Assembly: GCA_964528535.1 (NCBI GenBank)
Contig: CAZGSQ010000006.1
Span: 1-64,000, forward strand
Source of the DNA: CAINVV01 sp964528535
GTDB lineage: Bacteria > Bacteroidota > Bacteroidia > Bacteroidales > Prolixibacteraceae
Length of the DNA stretch: 64,000 nucleotides
Direction of reading: 5' to 3'
Shown: positions 24,203-32,680 of the stretch, in pieces
Numbering within the stretch: position 1 is the stretch's first letter
Layout of the letters: each line of letters starts with the position of its first letter
Notes under the pieces: model-generated
Seen by the model: only the letters and a program-made list of their open reading frames with translations
Database searches by the model: none
What the model was told of the DNA's origin: nothing
Made by a program: the position numbers and the translations under genes

Positions 24203-27052
24203 ATGAATAATTACAAATTTCATCTTTGTTTTTTTTCTGTCCTTTTGTTGACAGTATTGCCATTGACCGCTCAGCATCTCGCGAAAATTATTTCTAATCC
24301 GAAATCCGCTCTTGAAATTAGTGGTTTTGAAGGGGATGATGGATCAATTCATGCTGCATACCATCCTATTCCATTGGTGTCTTACGAAATTTGCCTTAAA
24401 AATGCCCTTTCAAACAAGGAATTCCATTCTACCTCATCAATTGATCAAGCCAAGCGTGCTGACAAGAAGATTGAAATTGCGGTCCAATATGTCTCCGGTT
24501 TCAAACCTGGTCTCAAGGCTGTTATCACCTTTCAAAACATTTCGAAAGATACGCTTTGGCTGACAAATGTGGTGCCTTTTGGATTTTCTGAGGACAAGGT
24601 GTGCCTGACTGGGAAGGGGGATCATGCCCTATCGAGAAGTTATCTGTTTCGGCCTGGTTTTACGCCTGTTAACTGTATTTTGCCGGATAATGCCTGGGAA
24701 TCTGGCTTTTCTAATCTGCCTTTGAAGAATGGATGCCAAGTCGCATCATTGACTCGTAGGATTCGTGACAACATGATAAAATCTGTGCGCCATCGGTTTG
24801 AAACAGAGATGGCCCCAGGTGGTGTGGTTCAATACCTGTTCTATGCTGATTTTAACCTCGGGAATTGGCAGGACGGTTTAAGGATGATCTTTCAAAGCAG
24901 GCTGATGTACGATGTTGAACCTGGAAAATTTGATGATTCCCTCTTCCAAAGAGAAGATCTTGGTTGGATTCGGCATGCCTATGTTTCACACCTGATGATG
25001 GCTTGGAACCAGAATTTCTACGATGGAGTAGATTCTAAATTCTACCTGGAAGAGTTTGCCAGGAGGGGCAAAAAATTGTACGGTGGCGATGATTTTATTG
25101 GCATTTGGCCTACCTGGCCTACCCTGGGAGTTGATCAACGCAACCAATGGGATTTATTCCGCGACCTGCCAGGTGGCACGACTCAACTCAGAATCGAAGC
25201 AGACAAGTTGAAGAAACTGGGTAGTCGTCTGTTTATCTGTTACAACCCGTGGGATGAAAGCACCCGGATTGAAAATGCGGCGAAGGGTATGGCCACTCTT
25301 GTCGCCGCTACAAATGCAGATGGCGTGGTCCTGGATACCCGGGGTGCCTCCAGCAAGGAGTTGCAACAGGCTGCCGATTCGGTTCGGAAAGGGGTTGTCA
25401 TGTACAGCGAGGGAATGGCAGTGCCAAAAGACATGCAGGGGATTGTGGCCGGAAGAGTTCACAATGCCCTCTACTATTGTCCAATGCTGAATCTGAACAA
25501 AATTATTAAACCGGATTTTGCTATTTTTAGGGTGGCCGAAATATACAAGGAGCCGATTCGACGGGAATTTTGCCTCTCCTTTTTCAATGGTTATGGTACC
25601 GAATTGAATATTTTCGCCCCTGGAGTCCCCGAATGGGCAGAAGAACAGTACAAGTTCCTGGGTCGAATTGCGATGCTTCAACGCCAAAATTCAGATATTT
25701 TTACAGTCAAAGAGATCACACCATTGATGCCTACAACAAGAGATCAGATATGGGTCAACAAATGGCAGGAACCTCAAAAAACTTTGTACACCATCTATGG
25801 TTTAGTCCCGGAAGGATACAAAGGAAATCTCTTTGAGGTTAACCCCACACCTCATACGCATTTCGTAGACCTTTGGCACCACAACGAGCTCACCGCCTTT
25901 GAGAAGGAAGGAGCATGGATGATCCTTGCCGAAACGGACGCTTTTAACCAGTCATTGCTGGGATCCAACAACGAAGGGGCCGTGGATTGTATCGCACAAC
26001 TTCCTGAAATGCTTGCTGTTGTAATAAAAGGGGATGAACTTTCGGTCGAGGTAAAAGGAGGTGATTCTCTTAAAATATTTGCCGGAAATCCTGACTATCA
26101 AAAAGTTTTCCTTTCATTAAAAGCAGGAAAGCAGATTGTTAAACTCACTGAACATTTTGGGCGTTTTGAAGGAAAATTTGTTGTTCAATTGTTTGACAAA
26201 GGTCAGCTGCTTGACGAAAGAGTCGTCTCTATCCTGCCCGGAACACCACGTCTTGTGAGCAGTGTTGTCAGAACAGAGACAGCCGCAAAATTGCCGAAGG
26301 AGATGGTAAGGATTCCTGCAGGAAAATTCACTTTCCATGCTACGAATGGTGATAAATTCATCCCTTATCCTCAAGATAATGAAGGAAAAACCTTCGCAAT
26401 GCCCTCCTTTTGGATGGACAGATTTCCGGTTACGAATAAGCAATTCAAAATTTTCCTTCTAAACGCAGCATACCAACCTGCTGATACTTCTAATTACCTC
26501 AAGAATTGGATCAATGGGACTTTCCCGGAAGGAGAGGAGCAGTTTCCTGTGGTTTATATCTCTTATGAAGATGCTCGGGCTTATGCAAAATGGGTAGGGA
26601 AGAGATTGCCAACAGAAGTTGAGTGGCAATATGCTGCCCAAACTGAAGCCGGAAATGAGTGGCCCTGGAAACAGAAAAAGCCGATCCTTCGCGCTGAGGA
26701 ATCTGTAACCAGTACCCTGACAGTCTTTAAGATAAAAGGCATCGAACCCGGATTTTGTAATCCTGGTAACGGAAAACCTGAACCTGTAGGTCACAATCCC
26801 AAAGGTGCCAATCCATTTGGTTTGCAAGACCTGGTTGGTTCAGTCTGGCAACTAACCAACGATTTGTATGCGAATGGGAGTTATTGCTATGTCATCATGA
26901 AAGGGGGCAGTTATTTTAATCCTTCCTCCAGTTGGTGGTATGTGCAGGGAGGACCACGTGAATTGCACTACCGACAGTTCCTGCTGCGCGTTTCAGAGGG
27001 TTTTGAGCGGAATGCAACTGTCGGGTTCAGATGTGTAAAGGATGCTGATTAA
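24203..27052 (+). CDS. Secreted putative glycosidase fused to an FGE/SUMF1-like domain
   Basis: A 949-residue exported protein (signal peptide LCFFSVLLLTVLPLTAQ). Residues about 25-230 look like a beta-sandwich. Residues about 270-560 look like a TIM barrel, with candidate acids in DGVVLDTRG and VMYSEGMA, as in clan D-type glycosidases; no CAZy family is assigned. Residues about 700-949 match the formylglycine-generating-enzyme/SUMF1 fold (MVRIPAGKF, MDRFPVTNKQF, RLPTEVEWQYA, GLQDLVGSVWQLT, MKGGSYF, GFRC). The catalytic Cys pair of true FGEs is absent: after GGSYF come NPSSSWW, with no cysteine, so formylglycine formation is unlikely. The domain may bind sugar. It is followed 114 bases later by a GH127-type gene. 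Confidence 0.7.
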   Translation: MNNYKFHLCFFSVLLLTVLPLTAQHLAKIISNPKSALEISGFEGDDGSIHAAYHPIPLVSYEICLKNALSNKEFHSTSSIDQAKRADKKIEIAVQYVSGFKPGLKAVITFQNISKDTLWLTNVVPFGFSEDKVCLTGKGDHALSRSYLFRPGFTPVNCILPDNAWESGFSNLPLKNGCQVASLTRRIRDNMIKSVRHRFETEMAPGGVVQYLFYADFNLGNWQDGLRMIFQSRLMYDVEPGKFDDSLFQREDLGWIRHAYVSHLMMAWNQNFYDGVDSKFYLEEFARRGKKLYGGDDFIGIWPTWPTLGVDQRNQWDLFRDLPGGTTQLRIEADKLKKLGSRLFICYNPWDESTRIENAAKGMATLVAATNADGVVLDTRGASSKELQQAADSVRKGVVMYSEGMAVPKDMQGIVAGRVHNALYYCPMLNLNKIIKPDFAIFRVAEIYKEPIRREFCLSFFNGYGTELNIFAPGVPEWAEEQYKFLGRIAMLQRQNSDIFTVKEITPLMPTTRDQIWVNKWQEPQKTLYTIYGLVPEGYKGNLFEVNPTPHTHFVDLWHHNELTAFEKEGAWMILAETDAFNQSLLGSNNEGAVDCIAQLPEMLAVVIKGDELSVEVKGGDSLKIFAGNPDYQKVFLSLKAGKQIVKLTEHFGRFEGKFVVQLFDKGQLLDERVVSILPGTPRLVSSVVRTETAAKLPKEMVRIPAGKFTFHATNGDKFIPYPQDNEGKTFAMPSFWMDRFPVTNKQFKIFLLNAAYQPADTSNYLKNWINGTFPEGEEQFPVVYISYEDARAYAKWVGKRLPTEVEWQYAAQTEAGNEWPWKQKKPILRAEESVTSTLTVFKIKGIEPGFCNPGNGKPEPVGHNPKGANPFGLQDLVGSVWQLTNDLYANGSYCYVIMKGGSYFNPSSSWWYVQGGPRELHYRQFLLRVSEGFERNATVGFRCVKDAD

Positions 27053-27166
27053 AAGAAGCGGGAGGCAATTGGCTGAAGTACTACCTGCAAGAGAAGCATT
27101 GAATCGTTGCTATGTACATTTGAGAATGAATAGGTTGAATGATGGACAAGATGATAAAAATACAAA

Positions 27167-29191
27167 ATGAAGAATTTTAATGGATTTGTGATATTGTTTT
27201 TGACCTTTTCCTACTGTTTTGGTGCCATGTCTGCGAAACCAAAAGAAAAGACTTTGACTTCAAATTACATGAATAACAGAGCACCCCTGATTTCAAAACC
27301 ATTCGTTGAACTGCCGCTTGGTGCAATTTCCCCGGAAGGGTGGCTGAAAGACCAACTTCTGAGACAGAAGAATGGCATGACAGGTCACCTGGATTCTATC
27401 TACGAAAAAGTGATGGGTAAGAGGAATGGCTGGTTAGGAGGCGATGGGGATGTTTGGGAGAGAGGACCATATTGGATCGACGGACTACTTCCACTTGCCT
27501 ACATTCTGAATGATAAGGCGTTGATTGCAAAGACCAGACCCTGGGTAGAATGGGCGCTGAACAGTCAGCAACCGGATGGATATTTTGGACCCTCCACCGA
27601 CCTCCCCAACGAATCCGGTCTGCAGCGTGGGAATGCCCGCGATTGGTGGCCGAAGATGGTAGTGTTGAAATTTCTGCAACAATATTACACCGCTACAGAG
27701 GACAAGCGAGTTATCAAACTGATGTTGAATTATTTTAAATACCAACTCAAAGAGTTACCCAAATCGCCGCTCAATCACTGGACCCATTGGGGTGAAGACC
27801 GTGGTGGGGATAATTTGAATGTGGTTTACTGGCTTTACAACCTTACTGGAGAAGAATTTCTACTAGATCTTGGTAAACTAATCCACAAGCAGAGTGTCAA
27901 TTGGACCGACGTCTTTCTTACTGGAAAATTAAGAGTGCCATGGAGCTTCCACTGTGTCAATGTGGCACAGGGCATGAAGGAACCTGGTGTCTATTACCAG
28001 CAATCGAAAGAATTAAGATATGTGGAGGCTGTGAAGGCTGGCCTTGAGGATCTACGTAAATTTCATGGGTTTCCTGACGGTTTGTATGGTGCCGATGAGA
28101 TGCTTCACGGCAACAATCCAACGCAAGGATCGGAATTTTGCTCGGCCGTGGAGATGATGTTTTCGATGGAAAGCATCTTGCCCGTTACTGGAGAGGTCGC
28201 ATTTGCAGATCAGTTGGAACGTGTTGCTTTTAATGCCTTGCCAACCCAGGCGACTGACAACTACGACAGCCGGCAATATTTTCAGCAGACCAACCAGGTT
28301 CTTATAAGCAGACAGTCAAGAAATTTTAATACGGCTTACGAGGGAACAGATCAGCTGTTCGGTCCGCTGACAGGATACCCTTGCTGTACTTCCAACATGC
28401 ACCAGGGGTGGCCAAAATTTACACAAAATCTATGGTATGCATCTGCCGACCAAGGTATTGCAGCATTGGTATATGCACCGTCTACGGTGAAAGCCAAAGT
28501 TGGGAATGGCACTACCGTAGAAATTACAGAAGCCACCAATTACCCGTTTGAAGAATCAATTCGGTTTACATTCAAGATGGCCCAAAAGACCAAATTTGCC
28601 TTTCATCTTCGGATTCCCCTCTGGTGCAAGAAATCGTCGGTCATGATCAATGGTCAACCATGGAGCAATCCGGAAGGAAACAGTATTACAACCATCCTTC
28701 GTGAATGGTCAGAAGGTGACTTGCTTGAATTGTCTCTGCCCATGCAGGTTACCATTGGTCGCTGGTATGAAAACTCGGCTGTCGTTGAACGTGGTCCGCT
28801 GGTCTATGCCCTGAAAATAGGTGAGGATTGGAAGAAGGTTGCCAACACTGACAAATACGGCCCATTCTACTATGAAGTTCACCCAACTACGCTTTGGAAT
28901 TATGGATTGCCCACTGCCTCATTGAAGAATCCTGAAAAGGAGTTCGAAGTGGTCAAGCGACAACTACCAAAGGATAGTTATCCATGGAACCAGGAAAATA
29001 CGCCAATCGAAATCCGGACCAAGGGAGTGCTCCTTCCTTTCTGGACATTATACAATGGCTCTGCGGGACCTTTGCCCTTCAGCGAGCAATACCAACTTCA
29101 AACGGAACCGGCTGTTGCGCTAACGCTGATTCCTTATGGTTGTACCACCCTGAGAATTACCGAGTTTCCGGTTGTGCAGGTGGGGAAATGA
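27167..29191 (+). CDS. GH127-type (DUF1680) beta-L-arabinofuranosidase-like enzyme
   Basis: A 674-residue secreted glycoside hydrolase of the DUF1680/GH127 type, with an (alpha/alpha)6 barrel then beta-sandwiches. The signal peptide is FVILFLTFSYCFGAMSA. The zinc-thiolate active site known from the family is intact: E323-x-C325 in GSEFCSAVE and C406-C407 in YPCCTSNMHQG, with the cysteine acting as nucleophile. Family members mostly remove beta-L-arabinofuranose; related families act on other sugars, so the substrate is open. It is probably co-expressed with the fusion gene upstream. No SusC/D pair is adjacent. Confidence 0.85.
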   Translation: MKNFNGFVILFLTFSYCFGAMSAKPKEKTLTSNYMNNRAPLISKPFVELPLGAISPEGWLKDQLLRQKNGMTGHLDSIYEKVMGKRNGWLGGDGDVWERGPYWIDGLLPLAYILNDKALIAKTRPWVEWALNSQQPDGYFGPSTDLPNESGLQRGNARDWWPKMVVLKFLQQYYTATEDKRVIKLMLNYFKYQLKELPKSPLNHWTHWGEDRGGDNLNVVYWLYNLTGEEFLLDLGKLIHKQSVNWTDVFLTGKLRVPWSFHCVNVAQGMKEPGVYYQQSKELRYVEAVKAGLEDLRKFHGFPDGLYGADEMLHGNNPTQGSEFCSAVEMMFSMESILPVTGEVAFADQLERVAFNALPTQATDNYDSRQYFQQTNQVLISRQSRNFNTAYEGTDQLFGPLTGYPCCTSNMHQGWPKFTQNLWYASADQGIAALVYAPSTVKAKVGNGTTVEITEATNYPFEESIRFTFKMAQKTKFAFHLRIPLWCKKSSVMINGQPWSNPEGNSITTILREWSEGDLLELSLPMQVTIGRWYENSAVVERGPLVYALKIGEDWKKVANTDKYGPFYYEVHPTTLWNYGLPTASLKNPEKEFEVVKRQLPKDSYPWNQENTPIEIRTKGVLLPFWTLYNGSAGPLPFSEQYQLQTEPAVALTLIPYGCTTLRITEFPVVQVGK

Positions 29192-29281
29192 GAATTTGCT
29201 GATTTTGTTGGTAGGCTTATGATAAGTTGAAGAGTGGTGACTGTTATTATACTCATACACTTCCTAATTCTTTGGTTTGGA

Positions 29282-29548
29282 TTATTTGGATTGTTTTTTG
29301 TAGAAATAGGTAAGGATGAGTAAAAATAAACCAATCGTAACAGGAATGATTATTTCCATGTAATCGGCGAAATGGTTTGCTGTTGTTTGTCGGTTGAGGT
29401 AGTTTCCATCTCTAAATGACTTATCTACAATGGTATATCCTAATTGATAAAGATAATATAGCGCAAATGGAAATATCACGATGCAAGCGGTCTTTGTCCA
29501 GAATGAACGAGATCTAATAAAAGGCAGTTGGTTATTTTTCATAGACAT
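29282..29548 (-). CDS. Small two-helix membrane protein
   Basis: An 88-residue protein with two hydrophobic segments, TACIVIFPFALYYLYQLGY and IIIPVTIGLFLLILTYFY, joined by a polar loop of about 25 residues and ending KKQSK. No family is recognised. The ATG at 29548 or 29542 is possible. It is the third gene of a leftward cluster after the HTH regulator and the double-glycine peptide and is 98 bases downstream of the peptide. By position it could protect against, or help export, the peptide, but nothing in the sequence proves this. Confidence 0.55.
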   Translation of the reverse strand: MSMKNNQLPFIRSRSFWTKTACIVIFPFALYYLYQLGYTIVDKSFRDGNYLNRQTTANHFADYMEIIIPVTIGLFLLILTYFYKKQSK

Positions 29549-29646
29549 TATGTTAAAAATTAATTTTTAGGTAATATCATCTTTTCAACATTTATTCGTT
29601 GATTCAATCTTGGTTAAGAGATCAAACAAAGAGAGGCTATCCAAAA

Positions 29647-29742
29647 CTATCGAGACTGCCTCTTTTCAATTCCAGCAATAACAGCAAGGGGTAAGAAACC
29701 TCCATCAACCATCATTAAATCATCTTTTTCTAACTCTTTCAT
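29647..29742 (-). CDS. Double-glycine leader peptide (bacteriocin/pheromone-like), 31 aa
   Basis: A short frame starting ATG at 29742 and ending TAG at 29649-29647. The first 15 residues, MKELEKDDLMMVDGG, match the ComC/class II bacteriocin double-glycine leader pattern: Leu at -12, Leu at -7, Val at -4 and Gly-Gly at -2/-1, where a peptidase-containing ABC transporter would cut. The remaining 16 residues, FLPLAVIAGIEKRQSR, are hydrophobic then basic, short for a mature peptide. It lies 79 bases downstream of an HTH regulator on the same strand. No peptidase-ABC exporter is encoded in the window. The leader match is seen directly; secretion and activity are inferred. Confidence 0.6.
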   Translation of the reverse strand: MKELEKDDLMMVDGGFLPLAVIAGIEKRQSR

Positions 29743-29821
29743 CACTCAAATTATTAATTTCTTTTTTTTGATACCCTGCTTTATTTCCCGTGCTGCAGGT
29801 TTTGGCAGGTGAAACGTTACC

Positions 29822-30181
29822 TTACAAAGAAACGGTACGCCACTCTAAATTACAGATAGTGTGGGAATTGTTACTCTCAAAAGAGCATAAAAACGATAGA
29901 TTTCGGAATCCACCGTTGGTTAGACCTCTTTCTTGGTTTGAGAGTTCTTTCAGGAAAAATCCACACTCGAAATTTACTTCATCCGAGTAGATATAGCTTT
30001 GGCAATCAAGGTTGAACTCGATGTGGGCACCCATCTCCCGAAAGGTGTCAATCAAACGGTAAAGGGAGGCTTCCGATATGGAAAGTTTTCGGGCCAGTTC
30101 GTGTGGAGACCCGGTTGACTTGAAGCGCAACAGCTGATCGAATCTTCTAATAAGCTCTATTTGCTGAAGTAGTTTGTGCAT
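29822..30181 (-). CDS. Small HTH DNA-binding protein with an unusual C-terminal tail
   Basis: A 119-residue protein. The N-terminal half is a winged-helix/HTH domain of the HTH_11 type (LIRRFDQLLRFKSTGSPHELARKLSISEASLYRLIDTFREMGAHIEF). It resembles short Bacteroidota regulators of about 80 residues. The C-terminal 40 residues run past the expected domain end and include LKELSNQERGLTNGGF, which itself looks like a degenerate double-glycine leader, then end in a tail with two cysteines. It is upstream of the double-glycine peptide gene. No -7 box fitting TAnnTTTG was found upstream. Confidence 0.7.
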   Translation of the reverse strand: MHKLLQQIELIRRFDQLLRFKSTGSPHELARKLSISEASLYRLIDTFREMGAHIEFNLDCQSYIYSDEVNFECGFFLKELSNQERGLTNGGFRNLSFLCSFESNNSHTICNLEWRTVSL

Positions 30182-30666
30182 GTCGGTTCACTTAAATTCC
30201 CTATCTGAAAATTATTTATTCGCAACCTGATTGCAAATTTTCCTCTTTAGAGCTCCCCTCATTTACTTATTTCGAATAATTGCTTGCGGAAAAAGTTGTC
30301 TCATGATCGGAACCAATACCTAAATTTACCCAAAAAAATGGCCAAAAAGAAACTATTTCCCGATTAAATGCATGTTGCCTGTTCAGCAATAGTCAGATTA
30401 TCATAATTATACATTTGTTTATTCCAACTCTTATTCGTTTGCGGTTTGTGGGTGGTTTGCCAAAAAACTTCCCAATCAAGTAAATACAGTTATTTTGAGG
30501 ATTTTATCAGGAAGGTGTTTCATATTCCGGCAAGATGCAGGAGAGCGCAAATTGATTCTGGTTTCGTTCCTGTTTAATATAAGCAATGCAGAAAAAAAAT
30601 CCACGGGTTGCTATCCGAAATAGATTGGATGTTTATTTCAAATCGTAAGGTGCAAATGGCAAGCGA
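30182..30666. other. 485-base gap upstream of the HTH gene, no gene seen
   Basis: Lies between the stop of the thioredoxin-like gene and the start of the HTH gene, both leftward. AT-rich, with no open frame that I can support and no clear hairpin. A TAnnTTTG match at 30410-30417 is on the plus strand with no gene to serve. Confidence 0.5.
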
Positions 30667-32073
30667 TCATTTCTGTTGTCTGAAACGACTCTCCCTGTAA
30701 ATTTTCAGAAACAATGCTTCGAAATTGTGCGATGGTGCGAGGGCAGGTGCCAAAACCAATTTCTGGTCTGGAGAGATCAGGTAGAAGAGGGGCAGGCTTT
30801 TTATCTCGAAATCGTTTCGTGCCTTTTCCGGTTCAGTGGCTTGCATCAGTTCCCATGGGTATTTGCTATCATTCCATAGTGATATAGCATTCTCTGGGTT
30901 TTGATCCATCGAAACAGGAAGGATGGTTAGGATGGAATTGAGTTTTTTTTCCATCTTCACCAGCGAATCCAATTCTGCCTTACAGACTTTGCTATCGCTC
31001 CTGAAAAATGCCAAATAAGTATATTTTCCTTTGGTTTTTTGAGACGGATTTCCCGGTTTTAATTTTTTAAGCAACAAGAGAGGCATTGCACTCCCTTCCT
31101 GAATTGCTGTAATCTTACCAATTATTTCAGGAAGATACGCCCTAAGCGGTTTGAAGGTGGTTTTTGTCGAGGCCTCTATCAGTCCTTTGAGCATGGTTGG
31201 TTTGTCGAATCTACCTGAATAGTAACCATCAAAAAATCCTTTGACGGCCAGCAATTCGGCTGTTTCGAGGTTGTAGCCCTGGGAAGTCAATTGGTCTGTC
31301 CAACCGACAAAATTTCCCTGAAAGGCCTTTGTGAGGGACTCGTTCTGGTGGATGTCCTGAATTTTGTTGGAGAGGTAGTCGGTATAAAGGGCATTGAACA
31401 GATGCTGGTAGGCTGGATGAGCGAGGTATACTTCCTTCGATTTAAAATATTTATTGATGATTGGCACTCTGTTGGGTTGTTGGATGGCATATTCTAATTC
31501 ACCATAACTATATATTTTTAAGGTATTTAGATAACTGAATTTCCCGGTAGGGTACTTTTTTTCAAGTCTCGAAACGATGGCATTCAAAGTATCTAATGAC
31601 CTCTTCTGGTAAATATCAAGGGCATGCTTGTCCAGTTCATGGTTGTAGTCTGTTACAAAAGCCCTTACCAGGAAGTTCAGGTCAGAGGCCTTTGCGTTTT
31701 TTATTCCCAACCAGAAAAGATCCGGCTCGAAGTAGGCACTTGCTGCCTCTTGTTTGGTGCGTGGTGCGTAGGGAGGAAGTTCGATTTGATATTGCTCGCC
31801 GGGTTCTGTGACCAGTGTTCCCCTTAATTTTTCGAGGTCAGCATAGATTTCAATGGTTGCATCGGTGTGGAATGTAACCAAAAAATTACCGTCTGCGGCG
31901 ACCGTTGTTTCTGCCAATTTCTTTCTTAAATGAGCTACTGGCTCCGGATAAGCGTAAAAAGAGAGAATTTTTCCGGCATAATCGATGGCTTTGCCACGAA
32001 TTGAAACCACCTGGGCGGAAATTGATCCAAAGAGGCAGAAACTGGTCAAGAGCAAGAGGGTACGGAACATCAT
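30667..32073 (-). CDS. Thioredoxin-like (TlpA-type) secreted protein lacking the CxxC pair
   Basis: A 468-residue exported protein (signal peptide FRTLLLLTSFCLFGSISAQ). The N-terminal region is beta-rich (VSIRGKAIDYAGKILSFYAY), the middle is helical, and the C-terminus has a thioredoxin-like fold with YTYLAFFRSDSKVCKAEL, where TlpA proteins have FWASWCxxC. The first cysteine is replaced by Ser, leaving SKVC, so ordinary disulfide exchange is unlikely. The start is ATG at 32073, sharing a base with the coaD stop (TGATG), so it is coupled to coaD. Otherwise it resembles Bacteroidota proteins annotated as thioredoxin-like or DUF4369-type. Function unknown. Confidence 0.72.
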   Translation of the reverse strand: MMFRTLLLLTSFCLFGSISAQVVSIRGKAIDYAGKILSFYAYPEPVAHLRKKLAETTVAADGNFLVTFHTDATIEIYADLEKLRGTLVTEPGEQYQIELPPYAPRTKQEAASAYFEPDLFWLGIKNAKASDLNFLVRAFVTDYNHELDKHALDIYQKRSLDTLNAIVSRLEKKYPTGKFSYLNTLKIYSYGELEYAIQQPNRVPIINKYFKSKEVYLAHPAYQHLFNALYTDYLSNKIQDIHQNESLTKAFQGNFVGWTDQLTSQGYNLETAELLAVKGFFDGYYSGRFDKPTMLKGLIEASTKTTFKPLRAYLPEIIGKITAIQEGSAMPLLLLKKLKPGNPSQKTKGKYTYLAFFRSDSKVCKAELDSLVKMEKKLNSILTILPVSMDQNPENAISLWNDSKYPWELMQATEPEKARNDFEIKSLPLFYLISPDQKLVLAPALAPSHNFEALFLKIYRESRFRQQK

Positions 32074-32561
32074 CAGGATTCTTCCGGTTCTTCGTAAAAT
32101 TCGTTGATGTCGAAACACGCAGGAAGGAATTGTGACGCATCTCCCTTGTGACGGAGGATATCCCTGACGATGGTGGAGGAGATGGCCGTATGTTCGGGTA
32201 GTGTGAGTAGAAATACAGTTTCAATATCTTCGTACATCTTCTTGTTAATCTGTCCGATGGCACGTTCGTATTCGAAGTCGGCAGCAGTCCTCAGCCCCCT
32301 GAGAATGTACTGCGCATGGACTTTCCGGCAGTAGTCAACAGTAAGTCCTTCGTATTTACCGACTTTTATTTTTGGCTCATCCTGAAAAACTTGCTTGATC
32401 CAATCCTTGCGCTTGTTCAGAGGATAGAAGGTCTTCTTGTTCGAATTGTAGCCAATCATGATGATGATCTCATCAAACATCGGCAAGGCCCTTCTGATAA
32501 TCGACTCGTGACCGATGGTGAAGGGATCAAATGAACCGGGAAAGACGGCAATTCTCTTCAT
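32073..32561 (-). CDS. coaD: Phosphopantetheine adenylyltransferase
   Basis: CoaD transfers AMP from ATP to 4'-phosphopantetheine, the penultimate step of coenzyme A synthesis. The 162-residue length is normal. The nucleotidyltransferase motif is GSFDPFTIGHESII near residue 9, with YILRGLR and the C-terminal signature ISSTIVRDILRHKGD. The stop codon overlaps the start of the thioredoxin-like gene by one base. Confidence 0.95.
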   Translation of the reverse strand: MKRIAVFPGSFDPFTIGHESIIRRALPMFDEIIIMIGYNSNKKTFYPLNKRKDWIKQVFQDEPKIKVGKYEGLTVDYCRKVHAQYILRGLRTAADFEYERAIGQINKKMYEDIETVFLLTLPEHTAISSTIVRDILRHKGDASQFLPACFDINEFYEEPEES

Positions 32562-32680
32562 GGTAACTATTTGGTATCACAAAGCTAAAAAGAAAAGTAT
32601 GAAAATGAGCGTTTCTTTGAAATCATTCCTTAACTATCCTTATTTTTGGCCTCAGCATGACTTAAAAACCAAGGCAGTAA

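Noticed and set aside
29822..30181. HTH gene as a phage Cro/CI-type regulator
   Set aside because: No integrase, attachment site or other phage gene is present nearby.
30410..30417. TACATTTG as a rightward promoter
   Set aside because: No rightward gene follows within more than 2 kb, so this is likely a chance match in AT-rich DNA.
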